Source: Thamnaconus septentrionalis (Eukaryota > Chordata > Actinopteri > Tetraodontiformes > Monacanthidae). From it: a stretch of 64,000 nucleotides of DNA. The stretch lies in contig CM020505.1 of NCBI GenBank assembly GCA_009823395.1, forward strand, positions 9,939,129 to 10,003,128. Reading direction: 5' to 3'. The translations under genes and the position numbers were made by a program. The notes beneath the pieces were generated by a model, which saw nothing but the letters and a program-made list of their open reading frames with translations, did not search any database and was not told the origin of the DNA. Every line of letters starts with the position of its first letter. Within the stretch, counting starts at the first letter, position 1. This document shows, in pieces, positions 22,261-34,200 of this stretch.

Positions 22261-24957
22261 AATTACCAAACTAGATCAATGTTTATAAATAATTATATAA
22301 AATATAAATGATTTTTCGCAGTGCGGGAAGATATTTTATATGTGTAACCAGCCAGTGGTGACCAGTGTCAGTATGTTGGTATGCAGGTCCACTACCTGTG
22401 TCCTCTGCATCACTTCCCTCCTGTTGAGATGCTGCCCAGCTTCCCGCCAGCCACTTGGTCCAGCTCGTCCATTCGGGGATCCCTTTGTGAGGACACGTGA
22501 TAAACAGTTGGCCCTCCTGTCAGTCAAGGGAGCTGCTGCTCTTTCAACCGACAAGTGATGCAACTTGACAATGCGTTTTCCCCTTCTAGTTTCAAGCCAA
22601 TTGATTTTTGCCTACACCAAAGCAGCAGCAGATAAGATGATGCATTCGTGTGCAATATAGACAGATTTACAACTGTGCTGAAACAGGCAAGTATATAGAT
22701 ATATATTTAACAATTGTGTTCATTTTACAATGCAATGTTCTCTCCATGAAGTCATCAAATTTGACAGGTAAAAAAATCTCAACATTTATTTACTTACAGC
22801 TAAAATTATGAGTAAATAACTTTTTTCCTGGCAAAGATGATGGTTTCGTCCACTTCCTGTCCATTAATTACACATGTGATGTAACTCCGGGTCATGTGCT
22901 TTGTTTGCCGCCTTCCGTTTCACTTGTTTCATCATGTGTTACAGCACCTCACTTTGTCGTGTGAATGACTGTGATTAGATGGATCTGGAAAGGTTTGCAT
23001 TTTCTCTCCACCAAGCCCTCTGAGACGCTCCGGTGATGAAAGGGTCTATAAATAAATGAGCTTGAGCTGGGTGTGAATTCTCATCTCACAATCCAGCGCC
23101 TCCCCTTGCCCCCCACGTTCACATCAGGACATGCTGTTTTCAGAGAGCAGGTGGCATCTTAAGACAAACAAATATGTAGATCACCGAACGTAGAATTTGT
23201 TTTCTAAACCTTCTCATTAACCATTGCCAACTTTATTTTGAGTGACAATCCAGTGCCGTGCAGCCGCTGTTGAAAAATGTTTTGTTTTTTTTGAGAAGTA
23301 GTGAATGAAATACTTGACAGAAACATTTCAAAACAGTTTACTGAAATGTTATCTGTGAGGTGAGCTATTGGTTCATTGCATGGAGACTCAGTGCCATCTT
23401 AAATATATTCAGGTGATCCAGCTCATTCTTATTTCATGCTTGCAGGAATGTTTGTGTAGTTTTCTTTTGGGAACACACAGAGTGCGAGCAGTTGTCTTTT
23501 GAAGTACATTTCTTTGCATGTGCATGCTTAGTGTAAAGTGCATGAGAGCATGAGTGTGCCCGTGTCTTCATGTGCACATGTATGTTTGCTATATTACGAA
23601 AGTTAATTGCTTTCCGTCTATTGGCTGAGGACATGTGCCACTGTTGGCGAATGGCAGCTGATAACGTGTGACCTCCTGCTCGTTAATACTTTAAAAAGGC
23701 TTTTTCTTTTGTGGACATGTCAAAAGTCTAATTCAGCCTCCTCCTCAGGCAGCAGCAGTGTGAAACGTGAATTGATTGAGAGTGAGTCTGCAGCTCAGGG
23801 GAAATTTCTTTTTCTTTTCTTTTTTTTTTCCTTGACGGTCCCGTTCCCGCAGGGAGGTTCAGAGCGAGGGGCCGGCCTCCTGCAACACATGAAGGGCGGA
23901 TTTGTGCCAACCATTTCCTCCGTTTAATGTTGGGATTGTGAGACAATCAGGGGGGTCATCCTCAGAACAGCACCTTTTGAAGCTGCTGGAGATTGAGAGA
24001 CTTTTCCGAAACCTCTCTGTGTGTATGTGACGAAATTTCCAATTAGCAAATTCGGCAAATTTTGTTTTTAATTTCAGTCATGTAACCATTCAGACCTGAT
24101 GCAGCTTGTGTGCGTGGCTTCCTCTGACGCCTTTGAGGTACGCTTCCTGTGGTGTGTTTCAAAGTTGGAGCCAACTGCTAACTCGTCTTCCTGGAGCTCA
24201 TTTCTCAGTGTTTCCACGTCGAGTGTGTGGTTTGTGGATTAATAGCCTCATGTGACTAGCTCACAGTTACACAGTTGCGCTGTCTTGTGCGTGTCTGGGA
24301 CATCACCGTGACGATAATGAAATAAGCCCTCGCTCACGCACGCACTAATTAATCAGCCCAACGGGAAGACGGCTGGTTCAGACCCAACGTGACAGCTGTT
24401 TGCCTGGAGGGATCGTCGGCCCCTGATGCCGACATCAAAGTGTGTGTGTGTGTGTGCATGTGTGCGTGTGTGAGGCTGGCTCTGGTGCAAAAGAAATAAT
24501 TAAGGAGGCCCAGGTGTGGAGCGTGCAGGTGTCTGTTCCCTGACACTTTAATGTACACGGAGCTTCCAAGTCGCCCACAAAGTCCCAAAACACCAAGCGA
24601 CTCCTGTAAATACGGACGAGGGTCATTCGTGGCATAAACAAAGTGAAGCAGGGACAGGACTACAGGACCCATAAATCCCTGTTACTTAGAACACAACTGT
24701 CATCTTGTGACACTTCTCAGCAGCCTCGTTGTGGTGTGAAATACAACTTTCTCAGTGCAATGGCAGTGTTTTTTTTTTTTTTTAATTGCATTTGTCTCTA
24801 TCAGCTCACACCCTTGCAGCCTGACAAGCACCACATTTGCACTTCAGTGGTGCTGTCTGAGGATTTCATGAGGAAAAAAAGAGAAATGTTGCTTCAATTT
24901 CAAACTTTCTCAGGCTGACTTTTCAAGTTTAAATTACATATTGTGCTGAATGATGTA
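22261..24957. other. Intergenic, no gene seen
   Basis: Only a (GT)n run at about 24439-24472 and AT-rich sequence; no coding similarity. Confidence 0.5.
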
Positions 24958-25730
24958 CAGCAGTGTGAAAATGTGTTTTTTCGTACTTAAATGTTTCAGA
25001 TCATAAAATAAATGTAAACATGAGTCAAAGACAAGGGAATTATACACGTTAAACACAAGTTTTTATTATTCAGTGAGAAAAAAGTCCTACATGACCCTGT
25101 GTGTAAAAGTGATCAGAAACATAACTCAACTGTGGTTGGTCACACCTGAGTTCAATGTCTGTAGCCACGCTCAAGCCTGATTACTGCCACACCTGTTCTC
25201 AATCAAGAAATCACTTAAATGGCACCTGCCTGACAAAGAGAAGGAGACCAAGAGATGGTCAAAAGCTAGACATCACGAAGATACCAAGGAAGAGTTTGGA
25301 GTGGCCTAGTCAAAGTCTTAACCTGAATTCTATTGAGATGCTGTGACATGACCTCTAAAAGGCACTTCATGCTTGAAAACCCTCCAATGTGGCTGATTTG
25401 CAACAATTCTGCAAAGATGAGTCAGCCAAAACTCCTCCCAGCATTGTAAAAGACTCCCTGCAATTTATCACAAACACTTGTTTGCAGTTGCTGTTGCTCA
25501 GGGTGGCCCAACTAGTTATGAGGTCCAGGGGCAGTCACTTTTTTTACACAGGGTCATGTAGGTTTGGAGTATTTTTTTCTCCCTTAATAATAAAAACTGC
25601 ATTTTGGGTTGACTTGTGTTGTCTTTGACTAATATTTACAGTTGTTTAATGATCTGAAACATTTAAGTGTGACAAACATGCAACAAAATAAGAAATCAGA
25701 AAGGGGACAAACACTTTCCCACACACTGAA
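24958..25730 (+). mobile_element. Tc1/mariner-like element, internally deleted, long inverted repeats
   Basis: The left arm after TA at 24956-24957 (CAGCAGTGTGAAAATGTG) is mirrored at the right end (about 25710-25728). Further in, TTAAATGTTTCAGATCAT, AGTCAAAGACAA, TTTTTATTATT and CTACATGACCCTGTGTG all recur inverted on the other side, so the arms are about 150-200 bp, as in fish Tc1 elements. The interior is only about 370 bp. The right-hand target TA is blurred by mutation (CACTGAATA). Confidence 0.85.
25200..25346 (+). pseudogene. Tc1 transposase relic, N-terminal leader joined to C-terminal DDE block
   Basis: The frame reads through KLDITKIPRKSLEWPSQSLN and LNSIEML. The second part is the conserved block around the last catalytic acidic residue (usually WPSQSPDLNPIE). 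The first part looks like sequence from the transposase start. The middle of the enzyme, including the first two Asp of the DDE triad, is deleted near 25290. Confidence 0.75.
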
Positions 25731-26204
25731 TATTTAGTGTTTGTATGGAAGTGCTTATAGACTTTGGAAAAAAAAGTTTTTTTTTTGGATTCAACGGTTT
25801 TGACCTAAAATTATAAAAAATTAAAAAATACTTAGTCACTCACGCTGGGGTTGTTTTGTCAGTTTACCACCCTCCTTTTTTTTTTTTTTTTTTTTTTTTT
25901 AATGTAAATGAAGGCCAAAGTGTCAACAGCTGACAACAGATTGTAAAGCCCCATGAGGATTATTTTGATTTTTTTTTTTTCTCCCCAATCTGTGGTCCAC
26001 TGCTGCACGTCCATTCAACTATTCCTGTCTCAAAAAAGAAAATGACATATTGTGATCTGACGATTAACATCAAGAGGACAACACCGTCTATTAACCAGAG
26101 CAAGAATATTGCAAAATTAAGGCACTGTTGGAGGTTTTTTTTTTGATATTTTACATTTTAAATCATATTAAAATTGAATGCATTTTCCATTTGTGAAGGA
26201 ATTG

Positions 26205-26296
<92 letters not shown>

Positions 26297-27579
26297 GACA
26301 GAGAGCATGTGCATTTGTGCGTCCGTCGGGTCCTTGACAAGAAAAGGTTCGCGAACGAGAGGGAGTGAGTGATACAAGCTGATGGATTCAGGCCCTCCTT
26401 GTCTCACAGGGTCACTCGATTCGACTTCCGCCTCGTTTGTATTGTTGGGTATTAATATCTTGCAGTATATGGACGTCTGGGGAAGTCACCTTGGACACTG
26501 ACAAAAGGTGATCATGAATAACTGACTATGAAGGAAGAGGAAGGAAGATAAATCGAGATGAGAAGCACAGTTCAGTAGACTGGAGCAATTAACAACCAAA
26601 GCCAAAAAAATATGTTAAGCTTAAAGTCAACAAGGTTCATAGAGAGTCATCTCAATTCTAGCAAAAATAGATTCAGATTCATCCCAAAGAGAACACTTAT
26701 TTTACAGTTTTCCTCTTTGACCTGAAAGTCACAGATCTTCAATTTTAAAAATATAAATTTAAAAAAGACAAAGTTGTCTATTCCTTTGTATCATTTTCAG
26801 TGTTACAGAATCCAGTCTTGTATAAACCCAGGTGCTCTGGAACTCTTGACACCCACTGCACATGAAGGCTTCATCACCACATTTGGTGCCATGCGGATAA
26901 TTTGCAGGTCCAGAAAACCAATTAAGCTTGTGAAAATATTAATAACATTGTTTTAATTCAGGTCCAAAAAATAATTTATGATGATATACTGAAGTGTCTT
27001 TCTTTTCCCCCCATGGTGATATATAACACGTTCAGCCTGGCAGTGTGCGCGACGACAAAGGCTGTTATGAGGAAAATAATCTTCTGGTAGTAATGACACT
27101 TGAGAATAATGTCAAAACACAATCAGGAGTAATGTGGAAGATTAAAAGAGCTCACATTCATTCCTATATGAAGTCCTGAGGACGTTCAGCATGCAAAATG
27201 CCATTTGCCATGTGCACCCCTCAGTCCTAAGCACATAGATTCGTCTCCTGCTGATACAACAACAGAACATTTAACTTGCATTTCGTGTGTCTCAGTCAAT
27301 GGACTGCTGCGTATTTCAAGTCGCCAATTCCTCTGCTGCTGCACGTCACACCAGCTCCTCCTCCAGTGCATTAGCAGCTGTCGCTACTTGATCCAGAACC
27401 ACGACATGACCCCGCCACACCTCTTATTTCCTGCAGAAAAATCAGCACCACCGCCAGCTCAAATCAGAGGGCAGCAACTTCAAAAAAAGAAAAAAAAAAG
27501 AAAGTATGTTACTAACGCTTCGCAGCTTAGTGTGAGGGAGGAAGAAATGAGGAAAACTCTCAGATCGGATCAGTTCTGA
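25731..27579. other. Upstream flank near promoter, no gene seen
   Basis: Holds a 25-base T run (25876-25900) and the compound microsatellite at 26206-26305. The rest is AT-rich with no coding similarity and may contain distal promoter elements that cannot be identified by eye. Confidence 0.5.
26206..26305. repeat. Compound (TG)n(GA)n(CAGA)n microsatellite
   Basis: TG units (about 26206-26234), then GA units to about 26268, then CAGA units. Three motifs abut without unique sequence. Confidence 0.95.
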
Positions 27580-28044
27580 CTTGGGTCCCGGCGCGTTGGA
27601 AAGCGCTGTGACCGGATCCACTTTGACACGGAATCAGCGCGCAGAGGAGACGGCCGTCAGCCCGCTCCATCCTCTCCCATTGGCTGCGCGGCGCTCGGCT
27701 CGGCGCGTCTCTCCCTCTTCTTTCCATTCCGCACTTGCGAGTTGGAGCCGGAGCGAGACGTGCGCTGTCCGGAACGCGCCAGCCGGGCAGAGTGTGTGGG
27801 GGTGGGCACCTTCACCTGTAGATATTTGACACCAGCAGCAGCACCAGCAGCAGCAGCTCGTTTGTTGCAGCGTCATTTGGAGAAGGAACGCTGCGCGCAA
27901 AGGCTGCGCTGGGGACGCCGCACCGCCGCTGGAAATAACTTCCTTAATCCAGTTTTCTCGCCTCTTGCCTCGCGGGCGTCTCGTCGTCCCCGCGCGCCGC
28001 TTCGCCGACGGGCATCGCGCGGTGCCGCATGCAGGGATGTCGGC
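27580..28044 (+). promoter_or_regulatory. CpG-rich promoter and 5' UTR of galnt18
   Basis: Base composition changes sharply from AT-rich flank to GC- and CpG-dense sequence just before the start codon. An inverted CCAAT box (ATTGG, 27679-27683) sits in a GC-rich context. No TATA box at a convincing spacing was seen, so a dispersed CpG-island promoter is likely. The transcription start cannot be placed from sequence alone. A CAG/CAC-rich run at about 27830-27860 probably lies in the 5' UTR. Confidence 0.65.
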
Positions 28045-28145
28045 ATGGCTTGCACCAGGAAGACCAAAACTTTGGTGTCCACATGCGTGATCCTGAGCGG
28101 CATGACCAACATCGTGTGCCTGCTCTACGTCGGATGGGTCACTAA
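28029..28145 (+). other. Overlapping upstream ORF 1 (38 codons)
   Basis: ATG at 28029, 16 nt before the galnt18 ATG and in another frame, runs open to TAA at 28143-28145. It has C at -3 and C at +4, a weak context, so leaky scanning to the main start is expected. Its position makes it certain to be in any mRNA that starts upstream. Confidence 0.6.
28037..28090 (+). other. Overlapping upstream ORF 2 (17 codons)
   Basis: ATG at 28037, only 8 nt before the galnt18 ATG, ends at TGA 28088-28090 inside exon 1. It has G at -3 and T at +4, a moderate context. It could lower initiation at the main ATG. Confidence 0.6.
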
Positions 28146-28282
28146 TTACATCGCCAACATCCACATCAGAGTGCCCGTGCCTTCGCCGGAGAGAAAGTTG
28201 GAGGGAGACAAGAGGGGGGACACCGTCCGGATCATGGAGAGGCTCGATCGGCTCGAGAATGTGGTCAACCAGCACATACAAG
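28045..28282 (+). CDS. galnt18: galnt18 coding exon 1: cytoplasmic tail, signal anchor, stem start
   Basis: Encodes residues 1-79 plus the first base of codon 80. The ATG at 28045 is the first in-frame ATG in a frame that stays open upstream to at least 27742, where only a TTG occurs. It has G at -3 and G at +4, a good vertebrate initiation context, and the protein from here starts as GALNT18 does. RKTK precedes a hydrophobic anchor at about residues 10-31. A charged stem follows, rich in E, K and R, with a short coiled-coil-like stretch ([17 protein letters not shown]). The donor is AAG|GTAGAG, which lacks the usual G at +5. Confidence 0.93.
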
Positions 28283-31200
28283 GTAGAGAGACGCCGTCGC
28301 TTCTGCTCTGCTGCGCGTGCAGCCTCCGTGCGGTTGCAAGTTCAGAGAATGGCCCAGCAGTGTCTTACAGTAATGACGAATGTGCGGGAAAGGCGGTTTG
28401 GTGATTGAGGAACTGGGTGTTCAAAAACGTCCGTGCGCGCGATTTTCAATAACTGTGGGTTTCGTGGACGACAGCCATGTGAAGTTGCTGGGCACGTCCG
28501 AGGGTCTGTATTTCAGCTGAAGGTGTCGAGAGACCTTCGACATCTTCCCTAAAGGCCCAGACTGGTCAGTGATTAAAGTAAAAACAAGCAGAATAAAGAA
28601 TTAGATCTACACAAAGAAGAGATCATTTTAAGATTTTGTTTGTTTTTTTGTGCTGGGGCAAACTGTTTCGTGATCACTGGGTTTATGTAATGCTTTTTTT
28701 TTTTTCCCCCTTTAATTTGCTTGTGCATAATTTAACTCCAACTTGCTCCCCACTTTTTGGAATCTCTGGAATCTCCCTTTTATTGAATTCCTTCCAGTCT
28801 TCCCTGCATTCCCGGTGTACACAACCCACTCTCTCACTCCCTGTCTCTCTCTCTCTATGTTTCTGCCTGTCTCTCTCTCTTTCTCTCTCTCTCTGTCACG
28901 AAATATTTCTCCCCGCCTGTGTATTTCATAGAAGCTATTCTCGTCACCGCGGGGGGAACTCGCTTTGGCCAGGTCTGAAATTGAACGGACACAGAACTTG
29001 TGCACGAGTGACACTCAGACAAAAATCTGCTCCCATCGCTGTGAGCAAGATTTTTTTTTTCTTTTTTTTTTTTTTTTTTCGCTTTTTGCGCTGAGCTTGG
29101 CTAAGCATTCCTCCACGGAGCCAGCTCTCCAATTTCAGCTTGGCACCAACAGCGTCTGCGAGGAGGAGGAGCTCCGTGCAGGTGACCCCGGCGACTCACC
29201 CACAAAGTGCATTTTTTTATAAGAGCCTCCGTCACTCTGACAGCAAAAGCTGTTTTCATGCTAGATTTGCTGCTAAGGAAATACTCTGGAGGCTCTCTTG
29301 CGAGATCAGACATGAGGTTCGTCAAACAACTTCTCAGCTTTCAAAGAATAGTGTGTATTTTCTGAGACTTTTTTTCCCTCCATATGTATTTTTATTACGT
29401 TTTTCCAGACATATACAGACAACGCATCCCTCGCCACCAGATGTAATGAACAGTCTAACATCATAGGAGATTAGAGGATCAGAAAAGCCCCCCTCCCCCC
29501 TTTTCCATCTCTGTTGTGTAAACACGAAGCCACAGCTTAGCCCGACATGAAAGGATGGAGAAGGGAGGAAACATTCAGTCAGGCTGTGTCTGAAGCCTGG
29601 AGTGGAGAGTGAGCCTGCAGCACCTCTAATGAACACTAATTAGCACATTTTGGAAGCAACTGAGCGCTGACAAAATTAGTCCCCACAATTTATGTCCGTA
29701 CAATTTTTCACGCTTGGCTTCTGAGCACACGAAACAAGATTCAGCTTTGTTAAAAGGTGAGGTGAGGCGTGCAAGTGTCTTTAAGTAGACAACTTCCTGG
29801 TTTCCGCTCTTCTGTGCTAACCAACGAAGCTCAACTTACTGTTGCATTTTCGATACACGAGAGCAACAAGCCGCAGAAAAATGACTCTAACCCTCTCAGA
29901 AGAAGCCTCTTGGCATCTTCATCTCTTAATAAGACAAGAGGCTTCATGTGTGCAGCTGAAGCATATGTCTTCTTTGAATAGAACTGCCCCACTTCTGAGT
30001 TCCTAACTGGGTAGCATAACCTCTGTGGGCAGCGATGCCTGCTCTGTGCTCAGGGGTGGACCGGCCATCTGTCATACCGGCCTCTGTCCCGGTGGGCCAG
30101 TGCCTAATGTGGGCCAGTCAGCAGGTGGAGTTTATTCATTTATAAATTCAATTTCATTGTTTGAATTCAATTTTGGCCGCACAACTCATTGCCTCATTGG
30201 CTGAGTGACCAGCCAGCCGTCGCAGTCCATCTGCATGTCAACAACTGACATTCTGTCAACAACTGTGAGTCACAAAATTCCAGCTGGGCTGGTGACACTC
30301 AAGTGAGCGAAGCTGATGAGCTAGCCATTGCAAAGAAAAACCAAAACTCTGAATAAAATAAAATAAAAGTTTTAGATACAGATTAACTCAAAGTCAAGAA
30401 GGGTGGGGGTGAGGTCTAGAACTCCGAACCTGACAGTGTGGTGGCCCAGTTTGGGCCGGGGATGTTGTGCCTGCAACACATTTGTGTGTACTGTCAACAG
30501 GAATAGGGGGCGTGGCTTTCTCGATCTTATACCTTTAAGCAGGTTGTAGCCTAGCCAGCCTTTTGTCATTGTGTGCTCTCCTGCTAAAATGGAATTAGTT
30601 GTTGTTTTGCCTGAGTTTTTAGACCCCGATGGCGAAAATGGCTACATTGAAAGTCATAACAGAACAAGCAACCCTATGGCTGCTGTATCCCACTTGAGTG
30701 GAATAAGAATTTGATTTGGGAGAGTACTTTTCTACCCTGCTTGCGTGCTCTCAATAAAATCTACCGGGTCACAGCTTTATCAACACGGTCAGCCCTCTCT
30801 GCCATCCTCTAATATGTTTCGATATGAACCCACTGCAGGTGATGCGTCTCGCATTAAAAGTGTTACTTTAAATCTTCAGGGTCGTCGGCTCGAGGCCTTG
30901 AGTGCTGCGCAGCAGCGTATTAATCTGTTTTTGGGAAAATGCTGGAGAAGAGGCAGAGGATGTCACGAGAGGGCCCCAGAAAAAAAGAGAAAAAAAAACA
31001 GCTCCAACAAAATGACCTGCCACTTTAAGTGCCAACCATATTGTCTGGGTTTCCCAGATAATTGCTCTATACGCATCAGAGGCAAACATAGAGCCCTAAT
31101 CCGCAAGTGTCTGTGTGTGTGCGTTTGTATGTGTGTGCGTGTGTGTGCGTGTGTGTGTGTGTGGCCACTGGCGTCAACAGTCAGCGGGCTGCAGGCAGGG

Positions 31201-34200
31201 ACAGGGTCATTAAAGCTCTTCGGGCATCTCTGAAAACACACCTTCATCTTGCACCATTGCATCGTTGTCATTTTTTTTTTTTGTTCCAGTTCAGTGTCTG
31301 TGCACTAAGGGAGGTCTTGGTGCAATAGTCAGCCTTACACACGCACTTACTTATCCTGCACTGTCGGACCAGTGGGAGCTGCCTCACCACAAAACACTGC
31401 TGCTCGTGAGGAGGCAACATTTTCCTGCTGACTGGCCAGCTGTGGACGGCCAGGGGACACGTCTCTGGCCTCAGCCTCCCCACCCTCCGAGGAGTCACAA
31501 ATGTTCCAGCGCTCTGGCTGCGCGCTGAAGTAAAGTGGACTGTTATGTTACCAGGGCGAAGCAACGTGGCAGCGGCGCGTGAACTGTCAGGCGCTGGACA
31601 GGCTGACACACGCCCAGCGACGGGGGCCGTTAGCGGCGCTCTGAAATCTGCAGCGCTTAAGTGAGGGTGCGTCGCAGAGAGGCTTTTTGGAGATGTGGAG
31701 CAGACAGCTAGCTTTAAGTCCTATTCTCTGGGCTTGGATCGGCATAATTCTTTTTTTTTGTCATTTCGCATTCACAAATGAAACGTTTCAGCCCTTGTAC
31801 TTTTATAAAAAATTTCAAGCTGTTTGACGCTGTGAAGAGACAGCAACAACAAAATGTTGTTTCGCGTCTGTGAACAAGGCTAAAGTGAACGGTTTTCTAA
31901 AGCCCAGCCAGGAACCATTATGTCTGAAAAAAGAAACCTGTTGAAATAAAGAGCCTTTTTTTTTTTTTTGCTGAGCAATTGCTTGTTTTTATTTGGCAAT
32001 GGCCCTCCACCTGGGGCATTTCAATTGGAACAGAGAAAATTATAAATGAATATTCATAATGTAAGAGCACAGACAAAAAGCAAAATTAGAATTAGCACTG
32101 AGAAAAAAATGGAATGGTTTGTTTACTTGTGTATGCTTGTGCACTTCCCACATCATGGCGTTGCCAGTGGAAGGTTTGCACTGGTAGTCAAAGGAGACCA
32201 GGCTGTGTGAAGTGTGTGTCACCTGCAGTTTTAACCTGCTTGTTTCATTGCTGCCCTTCACCCGCCTCAGGTCAGCATGGAGTCTGTCTCAGTATTTCAG
32301 CCTCAACCGGCCTTGAAGACGCCTCATTATGAACACGATGATGATCTATCTGCAAGCAAAAGTGTCATGGAAATGGTCAGACCAGTTTGGAGGCCACTTT
32401 GGTTTATCTATCTGGTTTATTTCCCAGCACAATGTTGCAAAACGGAGTTGAGTAAGCAAAAGAAAAAACGTGTGCATGCACATGGACGTGTGCCTGTGTT
32501 TGAATGCATGCTTGTGCTTGCAGGCAAAGGTGAGCTCCAGAGAGTAGGCTGTTCCTTTGAGCTTCTTGGTCTTCTGGGAAAAAGAGCTGTATAAAGACTC
32601 TTTTTATTCTTCTTAAGAAGGAGGGAAACTTGCTGGGGTTTTTTTTTTTTTTTGCTGGAAAATATCCCATAGTGCTGAATTGAGTCTTTTGTGTGAAACA
32701 AAAACAGTGTAATTTGTGTAGGCTTTCTGTTTGACTTAGGGTTTTAATACTTAAAGAAATATACAACAGAAAGACTTGCAGTATTTTCTCCCTTCCTTAT
32801 TTTTATTTATTTATTCATTTTGGCGGGGGCCCGTCTCATTAATGCGATCTTCTGCTGCTGATTTTCTTTTGACGACGCTTACTCACGTCCTCCGCCTGAC
32901 AGATGCAGCGCGACGGCTCAGCGCTAGGATATCGGCGGCGCTGTGCGAGCATCGTTAGTTGTGCGGGGGTTGGATGAGTGGGCCTTCCTCTTAAGCTGCT
33001 AATAGAAAATAGGTCCTTGGTAAACAGTCAGACACTCTGAGTGGCTCTTAAGTGAGTGGCTCGTTAAAGGTGAATAACGAGCAGGTGTGTTGGCAGGTGC
33101 CGATCAGCTGACTGAGTGCCAGAACAGCTGAGCCAGTGGAGGCCAGGTGCAGGCTTGAGCCACTGGGACAGTCTAGACAGGACACGTAAGATGATGGATG
33201 ATAAACATGATAAATATGTTTATGCCTCAGCGTGACTGAAAACTCCCTTAGCTTTACATTTTAATCTCATATCTTGACGTGCTTGATTTCCCTAGTTGGA
33301 ATTCTAATGAAAAGACATTTCAGTGTCAGAATCCTCATAGATAGATAGGTAGGTAGTTAGATAGATAGATAGGTAGATAGGTAGTTAGATAGATAATCTT
33401 TGACCAGAACATTTCTATTTCAAAGACAGTTCTATCTGCAGCAGAATGACAGGATGCAGGGGAAAAATGTTTTGTTGGGAGAATATTTTAGTCTTGCTAA
33501 GTTGACAGAATTCCATAACTTATTCAGTAAGCAGCCCTGTACACTGTGCACATTTAGCCAGAGAGAGGGAGAGAGGGGGAGAGAAGGCGGCATGCTTATT
33601 ATAGGCCAGGCAGCCAACCACCCTTCAAGGATTTGGTTAATTCCTCACTGAAGGGGGATCGCGCCGCTCCGACCTTCGCATCAGCGGAGTAAATAGAAAA
33701 GTGGGTTCAATGTTATTTCTAATCGATACAGATGAAATTATTGAGAGCGTGGCATCCATAAACATGACGCAGTGGAAACATTACAAGTCTGATTCATCTG
33801 TCAGCACTTTGGGTTTGGCTGCCCGCGCGCAGCGACGCTGTGTGGGAGAGAGGTAGCAGTGATCGCACCCACTCCAGCGTTCCTCTCGGTTGTTCCCATA
33901 AATTCTGGACTTATTAAAACATAGAGGGCTGGGATTGTACAAGGGGGATTGTTTCATAATGAAAACAATTAATTATCCTCACTCCAGAGGGCTAAATGAC
34001 CTTGTATGTAATAAATTACACCATAGAAGACACAGGGCTGCCAATTCAAAGGTCTTCCCCTGACACTTTCTGTGAAATGGATCAATTCACTGTTACAAAT
34101 AATCTCTCCTTTTGTGTGTGGGTTTTTATGATTATTCTTTATACCTCCTCTGCCCCGAGAAGTAGAAAACTACTCTGGAAGGAAGTCTAGGAACTTCACA

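Noticed and set aside
27742..28044. In-frame 101-codon extension upstream of the galnt18 ATG
   Set aside because: The open stretch begins at TTG, not ATG, has no in-frame ATG before 28045, is Arg/Ala-rich as expected from GC-rich 5' UTR, and would bury the signal anchor.
27634..28281. 215-codon open frame on the - strand across exon 1
   Set aside because: It lies opposite the coding exon and CpG-rich promoter, where stops are rare. No recognisable domain.
31200..31260. LINE-like [13 protein letters not shown] peptide after the (GT)n run
   Set aside because: Only a dozen residues resemble a LINE C-terminus, with no flanking 3' tail; too short to support.
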